DNA from: Saprospiraceae bacterium
GTDB lineage: Bacteria; Bacteroidota; Bacteroidia; Chitinophagales; Saprospiraceae
NCBI GenBank assembly: GCA_016719615.1
Contig: JADJYQ010000001.1
Span: 470,501-534,500, forward strand
Direction: 5' to 3'
DNA length: 64,000 bases
The notes beneath the pieces were generated by a model. The model did not search any database, was not told the origin of the DNA, and worked only from the letters and a program-made list of their open reading frames with translations. Both the position numbers and the translations under genes were made by a program. Within the stretch, counting starts at the first letter, position 1. The number at the start of each line of letters is the position of its first letter. Below, one piece after another: positions 27,674-36,821 of this stretch.

Positions 27674-28576
27674 TTAGGCCTTGCCCAGTTTAATAATTTT
27701 AAAGAGTTGAAAAAGAATATAGATCATGGTTCCCCATACAGATGAAATAATTGTAATAGCCAAAAATAACAACCAAATGGGAACTTTATCTCCGGTTGCC
27801 CATAGTGACCGATGATCTAATTTGAAGTGCGTTTGGAATGCATTTCCCCAAGGAACAGAAATTTCATTTTCGACTGTCCCATACATTTCGTGTTCTTCAA
27901 TTTTAGCTATTAATATAATCTCTCCTGCTTCATTGCCCGGAATAGAATCGAGCATATAATCTGCGATGATGGTTCCTGTAGAATCGGTGGTAAAAGTTAC
28001 TTCTTCACCAATAGGCAAAATAGACCCCAAACGTTTCACGCCTACTTTCATTTCAACATCTGTTACCGGCAACCATGATGTATCAGACTGTTCATAAAAT
28101 TTGATGACGATCTTTTTTTGATCATCTTCAGTTAAAGTATCGACTAACATTTTTGATTTGGTGATTTCTATTTCAGCTTCTAAATTTTCAAATTCATCAA
28201 AAGGATCCATGACTCCTACTATTGTTTGTGTATTTGAAGCTTTCCAAATTTCATTGAATTTGGGCGGGATAGTAAATACAGCTTTACCTGAAAAATCAGT
28301 TTTAACTTCACCGATCAGATTTTCGGCCTCACCAGCTTCATTAAAATAAATTTTTACATTTCTCGACGATATAGGTTCCAGTTTATTCTTAGATTTAATA
28401 AAACCTTTGAATGTGATTGTTTGAATTTGATTTTGAACATTGTGGTAGTTCAGACTCAAAAAAGGTTTTCTTATTATTTGTTTGACCGAATCTTCCTGTG
28501 CTAACAAATCACTTTGTAAGCAAAGTATGCAACACGCGATGTATGCTGTTTTAAATAAGTTGTTCAGAATTTTCAT
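27674..28576 (-). CDS. Exported protein of unknown function with C-terminal membrane anchor, in NrfD module
   Basis: 300 residues: signal peptide (about 1-26, ending DLLAQ), a periplasmic part with two Ig-like/carboxypeptidase-regulatory-like stretches (about 45-140 and 150-235), and one membrane helix (about 268-290: IWLLFLAITIISSVWGTMIYIL) with a short basic tail. No cysteines suit haem or FeS ligation. The gene overlaps the nrfD-like gene by 26 bp, so it probably belongs to the same membrane complex. I do not recognise the family. Confidence 0.65.
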   Translation of the reverse strand: MKILNNLFKTAYIACCILCLQSDLLAQEDSVKQIIRKPFLSLNYHNVQNQIQTITFKGFIKSKNKLEPISSRNVKIYFNEAGEAENLIGEVKTDFSGKAVFTIPPKFNEIWKASNTQTIVGVMDPFDEFENLEAEIEITKSKMLVDTLTEDDQKKIVIKFYEQSDTSWLPVTDVEMKVGVKRLGSILPIGEEVTFTTDSTGTIIADYMLDSIPGNEAGEIILIAKIEEHEMYGTVENEISVPWGNAFQTHFKLDHRSLWATGDKVPIWLLFLAITIISSVWGTMIYILFQLFKIIKLGKA

Positions 28577-29873
28577 CTTCTCCTGTTATCGTTGAATGAA
28601 TAGGAATGATAGGGAATAATCTTGCAAAAATTGTAATGATGAGCAAAGCTCCTGCTAGTGAACCGCTGGCAATGGCCCATTCTTGCCAACTTGGAAAATA
28701 TTTCATAAATTTTTCAGGGACATCTTTCATTGGTAAAAATGGATGAAGTAGTGTTGGTGTTACAATGAGATATCTCTTAAACCAGGCACCCACCACCACC
28801 ATAATTCCTGCAATAAAGACCATGTGTGGACGTCTTCCTTTTTTGGTCACGAGAATCATAATCGGTATCAACATCCCTACGAAAATGGCGAACCAAAACA
28901 TAGGTGCATAATGCCCTGAAAAGAGTTCATGTAAATGGACCTCTTCTGGTTTTTTCATTTTAAATGCTGGTACTAGATATTCATTGATATTAAAATATAA
29001 GTATAAAAATGCTAAAAGAACCACGGCTTTACCCATTCTGTCAAAATGCAAATCTGTAATATAGGCTTCAAGTTTATACACTTTTCTAAACACATACATA
29101 GCCGTTACTACTGCTCCGGATCCCACCAGAAATGCTCCTGACACGAAATATGCACCAAAATTTGTACTATCCCATCCAGGTCTGTAGGTTGTCGCAAATA
29201 ACCAAGACGTCACGGTGTGAATACAGAATGCAACGGGAATGATCATGATACACAAAATCATGATGGACTTTGCATTTATATTTTTTTGATCTGTTGAGCC
29301 TTTCCAGAACGAGCCAAGAAATTTGTACATTTTCAATTGCCATTTATTTTTCGGATCTTGATTTTTGATCATGATCTTTAAGTCGGGCAAAAGTGGAAGG
29401 TAGAGTAATAATATACTGATCAGAAAATATGTGGCGATTACAACTACATCCCATATGATAGGCGACTGTAGTCGTGGATGGAAAAATAAATTGATCAATC
29501 TTTCTGGTCGCCCCATATCAACGATGATGATCAGGGATGCAAAAAATATGGCAGATACTGCAATAATCTCAGCAATTCTGGTTAGAGGCGTACTCCATTT
29601 TATATCAGCCAATCTGAATATGGCTGTTATTAAAGAACCTACGAGGCTGATCGCCACAAAGAATACAAAGTTTGAAATATAAATTCCCCAGGATACATAA
29701 TCTCCCATGGCTGTGACGACGAGGCCATCTCTTAATTGGGTGTAGTATGCGTACATTCCCAGAATGCAATTTGCTATGAGGATGGCAACCCAAATCATTC
29801 CTGCCGTGCCAAATTCTCTTGGCATCAGGTCATGTATAATTTTTTTAGAAGGATTTGTTGATTCCGCTTTCAC
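28551..29873 (-). CDS. NrfD/PsrC-family membrane quinol-interacting subunit
   Basis: 440 residues with about ten hydrophobic helices, e.g. GMIWVAILIANCILGMYAYY and VVVIATYFLISILLLYLPLL. The NrfD/PsrC family takes electrons from, or passes them to, menaquinol in the inner membrane and pairs with a periplasmic FeS protein. The DMGRPERLINLFFHPR loop after the third helix is typical. It is 14 bp downstream of the FeS gene. No catalytic molybdopterin, hydrogenase or multihaem subunit is encoded next to it. Confidence 0.85.
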   Translation of the reverse strand: MKAESTNPSKKIIHDLMPREFGTAGMIWVAILIANCILGMYAYYTQLRDGLVVTAMGDYVSWGIYISNFVFFVAISLVGSLITAIFRLADIKWSTPLTRIAEIIAVSAIFFASLIIIVDMGRPERLINLFFHPRLQSPIIWDVVVIATYFLISILLLYLPLLPDLKIMIKNQDPKNKWQLKMYKFLGSFWKGSTDQKNINAKSIMILCIMIIPVAFCIHTVTSWLFATTYRPGWDSTNFGAYFVSGAFLVGSGAVVTAMYVFRKVYKLEAYITDLHFDRMGKAVVLLAFLYLYFNINEYLVPAFKMKKPEEVHLHELFSGHYAPMFWFAIFVGMLIPIMILVTKKGRRPHMVFIAGIMVVVGAWFKRYLIVTPTLLHPFLPMKDVPEKFMKYFPSWQEWAIASGSLAGALLIITIFARLFPIIPIHSTITGEDENSEQLI

Positions 29874-29887
29874 GTTGATGAATTTTT

Positions 29888-30856
29888 CTATGATTTATTA
29901 GCTGGTTCATTTTCTAAACCAATTTCATACTCAAAATTTCGATTGACCGGTGGCAAATAATAAACATTGGGTTTTGTTCCGAGATCTTCCATCAGTCGAT
30001 ATCCCGCTTTGTCTTTGATGAGTTCTGAAAACTTAAATGTTTCAGATCCATTGGTGACGCTGTCTTCATTGATGTCTCCAAAGAAAAATACTCCGTTGGG
30101 ACAAGCCGTAATGCAATGTGGAAGTTCACCTTTGCGAACCATGTCGGGACAAAAGTCGCATTTACCTACGGTACCCTTTTTTTGTGGTGTACTTGTTTCA
30201 CATTGATAAGCTTGTTGCGCTATTTCAAGTGGAATATCGGGTTCTTCCCAGTTAAATACCCTTGAAGAATAGGGACATGCCGCCATGCAAAAACGGCAAC
30301 CTACGCAGCGATCACTGTCTATTAAAACGATTCCATCCTGTCGCTTAAACGTTGCATCAACCGGACAAACTTTTACACATGGCGGCTCGTCGCAATGCAT
30401 GCAGGTCGTTGGCTGCCAGTAAGGTGCAGTATGTTCAGTATCCTGCATGGAATATATTTTGATCCAACTCTGGCCCGGATGAACATGGTGCATGTGGTTA
30501 CAGGCTTGTTGGCATCGCTTCAGATTTTTGCATCTTGAAAGATCGATGACCATGACAAATTTTTTACCTTCTATACCTACTCTCGCTTCTTCATTAGGTA
30601 TGGGAGGCAGATCCGGTACAGGTTTTAAAAATGCTTTATCAACTTCTATAATCTCGCCATTTACAGAAAGCAATTTAACCTTTTCACCAGATGGCATTAC
30701 GGGCTCAGATGGTTGAAATGGATTTTGATCTGCATTGCATCCGCTTAAAAGCGAACCTGCAAGAAGGCCTGTTTTTAAAAAATCCCTTCTGCCGGAGATT
30801 TGATTTTTTTCTTCCTTCACGGTTGTTAATTTTAGTTTGTGCGTTTTGAAATCCAA
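29888..30856 (-). CDS. Periplasmic 4Fe-4S ferredoxin subunit with Tat signal
   Basis: 322 residues. A Tat motif (GRRDFLKTG at about 22-30) and a Cys at the end of the signal (LLSGCNAD) suggest export, perhaps as a lipoprotein. Four cysteine clusters follow the DmsB/HybA/NrfC pattern: CKNLKRCQQAC, CMHCDEPPCVKVCP, CVGCRFCMAACP and CDFCPDMV...CITACP. This predicts up to four [4Fe-4S] clusters wiring the NrfD subunit to an unseen partner. It overlaps the small Tat gene upstream by 25 bp and precedes nrfD by 14 bp. Confidence 0.88.
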   Translation of the reverse strand: MDFKTHKLKLTTVKEEKNQISGRRDFLKTGLLAGSLLSGCNADQNPFQPSEPVMPSGEKVKLLSVNGEIIEVDKAFLKPVPDLPPIPNEEARVGIEGKKFVMVIDLSRCKNLKRCQQACNHMHHVHPGQSWIKIYSMQDTEHTAPYWQPTTCMHCDEPPCVKVCPVDATFKRQDGIVLIDSDRCVGCRFCMAACPYSSRVFNWEEPDIPLEIAQQAYQCETSTPQKKGTVGKCDFCPDMVRKGELPHCITACPNGVFFFGDINEDSVTNGSETFKFSELIKDKAGYRLMEDLGTKPNVYYLPPVNRNFEYEIGLENEPANKS

Positions 30857-31059
30857 TGTTGGATTTCGGAAGTATAAATTTTATTTCTGGAAGTGACATG
30901 CTGATCTTCTACTTCTACCAGTTTCCCATCTTGTGTTAGATATTTTGAATTTTTGCTTGGTGTTGGACTTCCAAAGAATTTCAGTTTAAATAAACTTGCA
31001 AAACCCAATACAGCCGTTCCAAACAAGATGAATTTTTTTCGACTAATTTGTGGTAACAT
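30832..31059 (-). CDS. Small Tat-signal-like protein
   Basis: 75 residues beginning with SRKKFILFGTAVLGFASLFKL, an R-K variant of a Tat-like signal or a signal anchor, followed by a short hydrophilic tail with no cofactor motifs. It overlaps the FeS gene start by 25 bp, which supports it as a real translated partner. It resembles the short twin-arginine leader proteins sometimes found beside molybdenum-enzyme operons, but I cannot assign a family. Confidence 0.55.
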   Translation of the reverse strand: MLPQISRKKFILFGTAVLGFASLFKLKFFGSPTPSKNSKYLTQDGKLVEVEDQHVTSRNKIYTSEIQHWISKRTN

Positions 31060-31212
31060 TATAATTAAATATTTAAGGCCAAAATGTTGCTAAATAAAGT
31101 CCCGGGAGTATGAACTACACTTCACCTCACCAGCCCCTTGTGCTGTTTGAAAAAATTGAAAATTTCTAAATTCTGATAAAAAGACCGAAAGGCCTTTTGC
31201 CTTGATCCTAGC

Positions 31213-31611
31213 TTATTTCAGCGTGCGCATAAAATGTATGAGTTTCCAAATATCTTCCTGATCTGGTATTTTCTTTTTGAAACTTGGCATGTCATCGCGA
31301 CCTTCAAGTGTTTTGTAAAAAAGTGTACCATCAGTTTGGCTTTGAAAGCTTGCTTTGGTAAAATTTCCGGGTTCAGTTTTAAGTTGTGCAGCTTTGCTGC
31401 CATCTCCCAATCCTTTTTTACCATGACAGGACTGACAATGTTTAACCCATAGAGTCTTGCCTTCTGCAATGGCAGCAGCATCTTGTTTTACAGGATTTGC
31501 CATTTTGGCAAATTTCGCAGGAGCATCCCAAGGCTCCTGAGCATAATTGTAGCCCGTTGTTGTCAAAAAATAAACACCAATGGTCATAATGGTTAATAAT
31601 TTCATTTTCAC
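31213..31611 (-). CDS. Periplasmic monohaem cytochrome c
   Basis: 132 residues with a signal peptide (about 1-24). The haem motif is CQSCHG near residue 58, and MPSFKKKIP near residue 108 offers the Met axial ligand. WKLIHFMRTLK closes a class I cytochrome fold. It is encoded first in the NrfD module, 153 bp before the small Tat gene, so it is a likely electron acceptor or donor for that complex. Confidence 0.87.
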   Translation of the reverse strand: MKMKLLTIMTIGVYFLTTTGYNYAQEPWDAPAKFAKMANPVKQDAAAIAEGKTLWVKHCQSCHGKKGLGDGSKAAQLKTEPGNFTKASFQSQTDGTLFYKTLEGRDDMPSFKKKIPDQEDIWKLIHFMRTLK

Positions 31612-31721
31612 GGCAGTTAATTTAGAATGATAAAAGGAATTAAAATTGCTTTATAAATTCGTTCAATTCATAAATACATGTGCAATGTACAGGTATTTTG
31701 AATTGGGCTTGATGATCGAAG

Positions 31722-33986
31722 TCATGTAACTTCATGATTTTCATTACTATAGCTTGTTTTAGATCGAACGAAAACCGACAATAAGGCTGGTAAAAGTACA
31801 GCATTGGTAAGCCATGAAGACACCAAAGCGGAGGTGAGTAAGATGCCCATGTTTTTACAACTGGTGAAATCCGAGAAAATCAAACTGGCAAATCCGGCGC
31901 ATAAAAGACAGGTAGTCAGAGTGATGGGTCGAATGGTGTGTTGATAACTTTTGATAAGAGATGTACTCCAATTTTGAGTTTGTTTTTCAAGGCGAAATCG
32001 ATTCAGCAAATGAATAGTATTGTCTACCGACATTCCAAATGCAATTGAAAACAGAATAGCCGTATCTGTCTTAAGATATATTTGCAGCATACCCATGAGT
32101 CCGGCAACAAGGATAAGAGGAATGATATTCGGCAGAAGAGTGATCAAGATATATTTTACCCGACCCAACATGTAATAACCGATAAGACTCATTATCAATA
32201 CAGAAAACAGGAGACCATACGCCAAATTGTTTATCAAAAATTTAGGAACTTTATCCATTAAGAAAGATTCTCCGGTGAGAACGCAATTTAATTTTAAATC
32301 ATACCCCTGTTCTTGAATGAATGTTTGAAGTTTCCTTTCGAAATTATAGGATTCCAACAGTTTCATATCTTTAAGCCGACCGCTTATTCGTACCTCCTTT
32401 CCATCTTCTTTAAAATATCTTTTAAATTCATCTCCGTAAGGAGTTTGATAAATATCTGAAATGTAACGCTGCACTTCAGCCTGGGTTTCCGGAATACGAT
32501 ATTCTAAAGGATTTCCACCCTTATAAGCTTTGTGAGCTGCACGGATCATTGTAAGCGGGGACAGGATTGAATGAACTTGAAGTCTGTCCTCGAGGTATTG
32601 AATGATGGTATCCAATAAAAGCAGATCATCGAGTTCATTAAAGCTGCTTTTATTTTGGTTATTTCTTACGTATAACTCTACCATCCTCGACCCACCAAAT
32701 GCAGTATCAAAAAAATTAAAATCTTGTACAATGGGGTTAGATGCTTGCAATTCGTTTAGAAGACTTCCATTTATTTCGATTTTTTGAGCGTAAAAAATGG
32801 ATAAACCAGTGATCATTCCGAATACAACAATAATATAAATGCGTTTGCCAATAATGTATTGAATAAGTGACACCAAATTTTTATCTGAAATGATAAATGA
32901 AAATTCAGTTGATGGATTGGATTTGGCTTCACGGGAAACGATGTAATAACTCAATACATAACCAATGAGAATACCTACGGATGCATATTGACCAAATTGA
33001 TTTAAGGTGGGAATGTCAGATAAGGAAAGAGTCAGGAATCCGAGAGCGGTTGTTAGGTTTGCAAATAAAACACTCCATCCAATGTATCTGAAAGATTTCT
33101 TGAATGGGTGAATCTCAGATAAAGTGTTTTGAAAATGGTTTCTGAAATGGACGACATTCGTCAGTGTAATAATTCCAAGGATGATGGGAAGCAGGCTGGT
33201 TAGATAATCTACAATACCACCCAAAAGTCCAATGATTCCAAATGTCCAGGCAATCGTAAGAAATATAACGAGGTATGAAGTCAATAAAGTCTTGACAGAG
33301 CGGCTCAGCAGAATCAAGGAAATGGATATGATCAATAGGGCCAATGCTGATATTCTTTGGATGTTCTTTTTGACTTCCAACTGATAGGCTGATTCTAATT
33401 TTGTTTTTGAAAGTACATGATAGGTTTTCGAGAAAATCGATTGCGCTTCCTGCTCAATGCTTTTTAGTAATGATTTGTAATCCGGATCTGGGATGTACAA
33501 ATTGGGAAATACACTTACTAATACTGATTTTTTATCAATAGAAAAAAGAGTTTTTGAATATTCCATTGAATTAAAAATAAAAACCGAGTCACTTGTCCAG
33601 CTTTCTTCTGCATTAATATTGATGAGAGGTTTTGAAACAAATCCATTTTGATCGTAGTATAATTGCGAAATTTGCGTGAGTCCATATATTTTAAAAACGT
33701 CCTTATTTTGTAAAATCTGTTTTGTAAAGGAATCCAGTTTTATTAAAAATTCTTTATTAAATATGCCTGCTTTGGGTGTTACACAAATAAATATTATATG
33801 TTCTTCATCATGGATTTGAAACGTTTCTTTGAACTTTTCAAACAAAATAAATTCACTTTTTCCAGTCGGATAAAGCCTACTAAAACTATGATCAAACTTG
33901 ATGTTTGGGATTTGTATGAATGCCAACAGGGTCATCAACAAGATGCCAAAGTCTATGATAAGTGGAAAAGACCTGTTATGTTTCAT
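31722..33986 (-). CDS. RND/MMPL-family exporter
   Basis: About 754 residues with two six-helix halves, each with a large periplasmic loop. FSIAFGMSVDNTIHLLNRFR in the second half and the helix-4 acidic residue in the first mark the proton-relay region of MMPL/RND exporters. No fusion partner or outer-membrane TolC gene is adjacent. Such stand-alone MMPL proteins usually move lipids or hopanoids. The start could be 34022; I prefer 33986 (MKHNRSFPLIIDFG) just before the first helix. It ends about 110 bp after the cytochrome gene start and may share a transcript with the lipoprotein at 34044. Confidence 0.82.
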   Translation of the reverse strand: MKHNRSFPLIIDFGILLMTLLAFIQIPNIKFDHSFSRLYPTGKSEFILFEKFKETFQIHDEEHIIFICVTPKAGIFNKEFLIKLDSFTKQILQNKDVFKIYGLTQISQLYYDQNGFVSKPLININAEESWTSDSVFIFNSMEYSKTLFSIDKKSVLVSVFPNLYIPDPDYKSLLKSIEQEAQSIFSKTYHVLSKTKLESAYQLEVKKNIQRISALALLIISISLILLSRSVKTLLTSYLVIFLTIAWTFGIIGLLGGIVDYLTSLLPIILGIITLTNVVHFRNHFQNTLSEIHPFKKSFRYIGWSVLFANLTTALGFLTLSLSDIPTLNQFGQYASVGILIGYVLSYYIVSREAKSNPSTEFSFIISDKNLVSLIQYIIGKRIYIIVVFGMITGLSIFYAQKIEINGSLLNELQASNPIVQDFNFFDTAFGGSRMVELYVRNNQNKSSFNELDDLLLLDTIIQYLEDRLQVHSILSPLTMIRAAHKAYKGGNPLEYRIPETQAEVQRYISDIYQTPYGDEFKRYFKEDGKEVRISGRLKDMKLLESYNFERKLQTFIQEQGYDLKLNCVLTGESFLMDKVPKFLINNLAYGLLFSVLIMSLIGYYMLGRVKYILITLLPNIIPLILVAGLMGMLQIYLKTDTAILFSIAFGMSVDNTIHLLNRFRLEKQTQNWSTSLIKSYQHTIRPITLTTCLLCAGFASLIFSDFTSCKNMGILLTSALVSSWLTNAVLLPALLSVFVRSKTSYSNENHEVT

Positions 33987-34043
33987 TTGGTTAGAATAGC
34001 TGTGGATTAGATCCAGAGGCAATATAGTAAATTTTAAACCGCC

Positions 34044-34547
34044 TTAGTTTTTGAAATATTGATAAATGGCTTGTTCAAAATTGGTCATGTCTGCGAGGAC
34101 CGGCTTTTCTTTGAAGTTAAATAAAATGACACCATATGGGTCGTTACATTCATTCAAATCAATCGTAAATAAATCGCCCAGATCTGTTTGAAATAACAGG
34201 AAGCGGACATTTATCGGTTCTAAAACATCAATTTCAGGCCATTCACTTTGGAGCACTTTTTTTGAATATTTTATCTGATATTCGTATTCATGCATCTGCC
34301 CGTCAAATATTAGGAATTCGGTTGCAATTTTTATTTTTTCGAGCTGGATTGAATCCGGTTTATATATGATGGCAGCTGCGTGTGTTATTTTAAATGTATC
34401 AGTAAAACTTGAAGGAGGTTTGGTGGACTCTGATTTTGAATGGAGTGTGCTAGACAAGGTTGTTTCACTTTTATTTTTGCAAGCAACTATAAAAATAAGC
34501 TGTAGAAGTAATAGCAAATTTATTTTGCTTTGATTTTGAATATTCAT
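34044..34547 (-). CDS. Putative lipoprotein of unknown function
   Basis: 167 residues. The signal ends in the lipobox IVAC (LIFIVACKNKSE), so it should be lipid-anchored. The mature part is about 140 residues of mixed strands without recognisable motifs; ITHAAAIIYKPDSIQLEKIK and DPYGVILFNF are the most structured segments. It lies between the DUF5777 terminator and the MMPL gene (22 bp), so it may work with the exporter. Confidence 0.6.
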   Translation of the reverse strand: MNIQNQSKINLLLLLQLIFIVACKNKSETTLSSTLHSKSESTKPPSSFTDTFKITHAAAIIYKPDSIQLEKIKIATEFLIFDGQMHEYEYQIKYSKKVLQSEWPEIDVLEPINVRFLLFQTDLGDLFTIDLNECNDPYGVILFNFKEKPVLADMTNFEQAIYQYFKN

Positions 34548-34600
34548 TGAAAAAAAATTAACTCAAATTGGATTTAAAATTAAACAATTATAAAAAAAAT

Positions 34601-34623
34601 CCCCGGCTTTATTTGAACCGGGG
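34601..34623 (-). terminator. Rho-independent terminator after DUF5777 gene
   Basis: Stem CCCCGG / CCGGGG with an 11-base loop; on the minus strand it is followed by ATTTTTTTT. It closes the YceI-cytochrome-DUF5777 operon. Confidence 0.8.
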
Positions 34624-34671
34624 ACCTTCCTAATTTACCAGACTTCAATTACACAAAGCCTTTTTATATTT

Positions 34672-35631
34672 TTAATTCCACAAACGGGTGATATTAAATC
34701 CAATGAGGAATTTTCCACCTTCTATTTCATTGCCTTGTGCATTCGTGTAGTTTAACGGACTGTTTTTATTGAACATATTGTTCCGTTGTGGATTCAAGGA
34801 CGCATAATTACCAGCAAAGAACTGGAAGGAGTGTCCGCTGGTACTAAATTCAAATCCGAATGAAAGATTTGGATTTGGATTATTTGTAGTGTGTTTGGTA
34901 ATCGGCTGATCATAATTTGCAATAAACGCAATGGATTCAGTAATTTTATATCTACCAGAGAATGCTATTGCAAAATGATCGTGTTTCATCTCGCCAAGAA
35001 CTTCTTTGTTTACACTGTCGATATTATGGAAATATCCGTAAGTGAAATTTTGATGCGAAATACTAGGTGCAACCTGCAAAGAAAGTTTATCGGTGATTTT
35101 TCTGGCAATGATCAATTGATTGAAGAACCGCAATCGATCCGTATTGTATTTATAAAGACTGTTGTCGGGATCTTCTTTCAGATCATAGCCCATATTGCCA
35201 TAGTAAGTCACACTGAAGGGCATGGACCAATCATCTCTGGTTTGTTTCAACAGTGCGTATTTCACACTTCCATCCAGAATCATGCGTTCTTTGGTCAATC
35301 CTACACCAATGTTTAAATTCTCAATGGGGACATAACTTACCCCAAACCTGATATTGGATGGAGCAAAAAGTCCATAAAGATCTTCAAAGCCATTATTGAC
35401 GATACCAAATCTATGTGCAATATCAAATTCAAAGGTACCCTGCACTGGAACGATGACCGTTTGATTATCTATGATCCAAACACTTTCAAAAGTATTTTTT
35501 GCGTACTTTTTGGTGGTTTCCACCGGAGCTACTTCAATTTCTTGTGCAAAGGCAAACTGACTTAACAGCACTGCCATGATACACAAACCGATCGCAGCCA
35601 TTTTGGATTTATATAATTTATTTAGTTTCAT
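34672..35631 (-). CDS. DUF5777-family outer-membrane beta-barrel protein
   Basis: 319 residues: signal peptide (about 1-29), then amphipathic strands consistent with an outer-membrane barrel. GTFEFDIAHRFG and GLFAPSNIRFGVSY are the family signature. DUF5777 proteins commonly neighbour a c-type cytochrome and a YceI-like lipoprotein in Bacteroidota, as here. I infer a surface complex in which this is the barrel. Physiological role is not known to me. Confidence 0.8.
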   Translation of the reverse strand: MKLNKLYKSKMAAIGLCIMAVLLSQFAFAQEIEVAPVETTKKYAKNTFESVWIIDNQTVIVPVQGTFEFDIAHRFGIVNNGFEDLYGLFAPSNIRFGVSYVPIENLNIGVGLTKERMILDGSVKYALLKQTRDDWSMPFSVTYYGNMGYDLKEDPDNSLYKYNTDRLRFFNQLIIARKITDKLSLQVAPSISHQNFTYGYFHNIDSVNKEVLGEMKHDHFAIAFSGRYKITESIAFIANYDQPITKHTTNNPNPNLSFGFEFSTSGHSFQFFAGNYASLNPQRNNMFNKNSPLNYTNAQGNEIEGGKFLIGFNITRLWN

Positions 35632-35649
35632 TGTTTTAAAATTAAGAGA

Positions 35650-36030
35650 TTAATTATTGGGTGCTCCATTGCGTATCCAATCGTAAACCAACTGTTTGTC
35701 ACTCTTGGAGGGTATAAACTCAGTCATTCCGCCATTTACTTGTTTATATAGTATACTTTCCTTTGGAATGAATGTATTTACGAAGCCACCATTTACAATG
35801 TTTCTAAAGGACTCTTCTGGTTTTTCCATATAAGGTTTATGAGCTCCAGCAACATGGCATCCGGCATTGGTGCATTTGGATTTGAAAAGTGGAGCCAAGT
35901 CTTCCTTAAAGCTTACGGCTTGCGGAGTTCCTTCGGGATCTGATTCCGGACTGATGATATCTTTATAACAAGATGTTACAAACAACCCGATAAACAATAC
36001 GCCAAAGAAACTTAAAATGAATTTTTTCAT
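35650..36030 (-). CDS. Lipoprotein with non-canonical CX4CH haem motif
   Basis: 126 residues. The signal ends in a lipobox-like VTSC. The only haem-type motif is CTNAGCH near residue 58 (CX4CH, one residue longer than CXXCH, as in some cytochrome families), preceded by DLAPLFKSK as in small cytochrome c domains. YDWIRNGAP near the end is the typical closing helix. It lies between the YceI and DUF5777 genes with tight spacing (17-18 bp). Haem attachment is inferred and might need a dedicated lyase. Confidence 0.75.
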   Translation of the reverse strand: MKKFILSFFGVLFIGLFVTSCYKDIISPESDPEGTPQAVSFKEDLAPLFKSKCTNAGCHVAGAHKPYMEKPEESFRNIVNGGFVNTFIPKESILYKQVNGGMTEFIPSKSDKQLVYDWIRNGAPNN

Positions 36031-36047
36031 GGCTTTTAATTTTTAAA

Positions 36048-36821
36048 TTATTTATTGTGGAAGTTTGCGTTGCAGGTGATTTCAATTACATCTGCCACAC
36101 TTGTGCTGGTAATTCCAAAGTCCCTGCAATTGAACTGGAAATTTAACTGAAGTCCGAATACATCATAGGCAGCAGCTGTACCAAACTGAACTCTTTGTTT
36201 TGGAGTATAGGTAAGTTTTCCAATTAAAGTCTTTGTGAGGGGAGCAGCCAATTTTCCCTGATAAGTGAGATCCAGTGTTACGATATATCCATTGCTCAAA
36301 GGATCAAATTTAATTTCTTTTGTTTTGATCTTGGCCAGATTTGGATAGCTCAAATTCTGTGTACCCGCTTCAATGGCTACTGTACCCATTCCAGATACAT
36401 TACATCCTGCATCTCTTCCGGGTTCTCCGGTGTTGGAAGTATTGATTTGAACGTAGCCATTAAAATAGGATTTTGCCGGTTCGTTTTCATAAAAAGCCCA
36501 AGATGTATCTGGTAAAGGCTGAGTGGTTACTGCATACTTTATGGCAAGTGCGTCTGTTACTTCAGCCAGTCCAAATTGATTGAAACGACCTGTTAATAAG
36601 CCTGAAGCACCAACATATTTGGTTTGCCAAAGTGCACTGGAGTGTGATTTATCAAATTTCCATTGATCCGGATTTCCTGTGGTCAAACCTGGCAGATGTA
36701 TGTTTGTACCCCTGGTAATTTTAGGTCCGGAAGGTGTAATATCACCATCGTCATGAGTACAGGTCCAATAAACTGCGGCTAATGCAATTAAAGCCAAAAA
36801 TGCAAAAAATTTAGATTTCAT
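36048..36821 (-). CDS. YceI-like domain lipoprotein
   Basis: 257 residues with a lipobox-type signal (AAVYWTC). WKFDKSHSSALWQTKYVGASGLLTG is the start of a YceI domain, a lipocalin-like barrel that binds isoprenoids such as quinones. Two extra cysteines (DAGCNVSG and FNCRDFG) may form a disulfide. It is the first gene of the operon with the CX4CH lipoprotein and the DUF5777 barrel. An isoprenoid-binding protein next to a cytochrome suggests electron transfer or stress handling at the envelope; this is inference. Confidence 0.75.
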   Translation of the reverse strand: MKSKFFAFLALIALAAVYWTCTHDDGDITPSGPKITRGTNIHLPGLTTGNPDQWKFDKSHSSALWQTKYVGASGLLTGRFNQFGLAEVTDALAIKYAVTTQPLPDTSWAFYENEPAKSYFNGYVQINTSNTGEPGRDAGCNVSGMGTVAIEAGTQNLSYPNLAKIKTKEIKFDPLSNGYIVTLDLTYQGKLAAPLTKTLIGKLTYTPKQRVQFGTAAAYDVFGLQLNFQFNCRDFGITSTSVADVIEITCNANFHNK

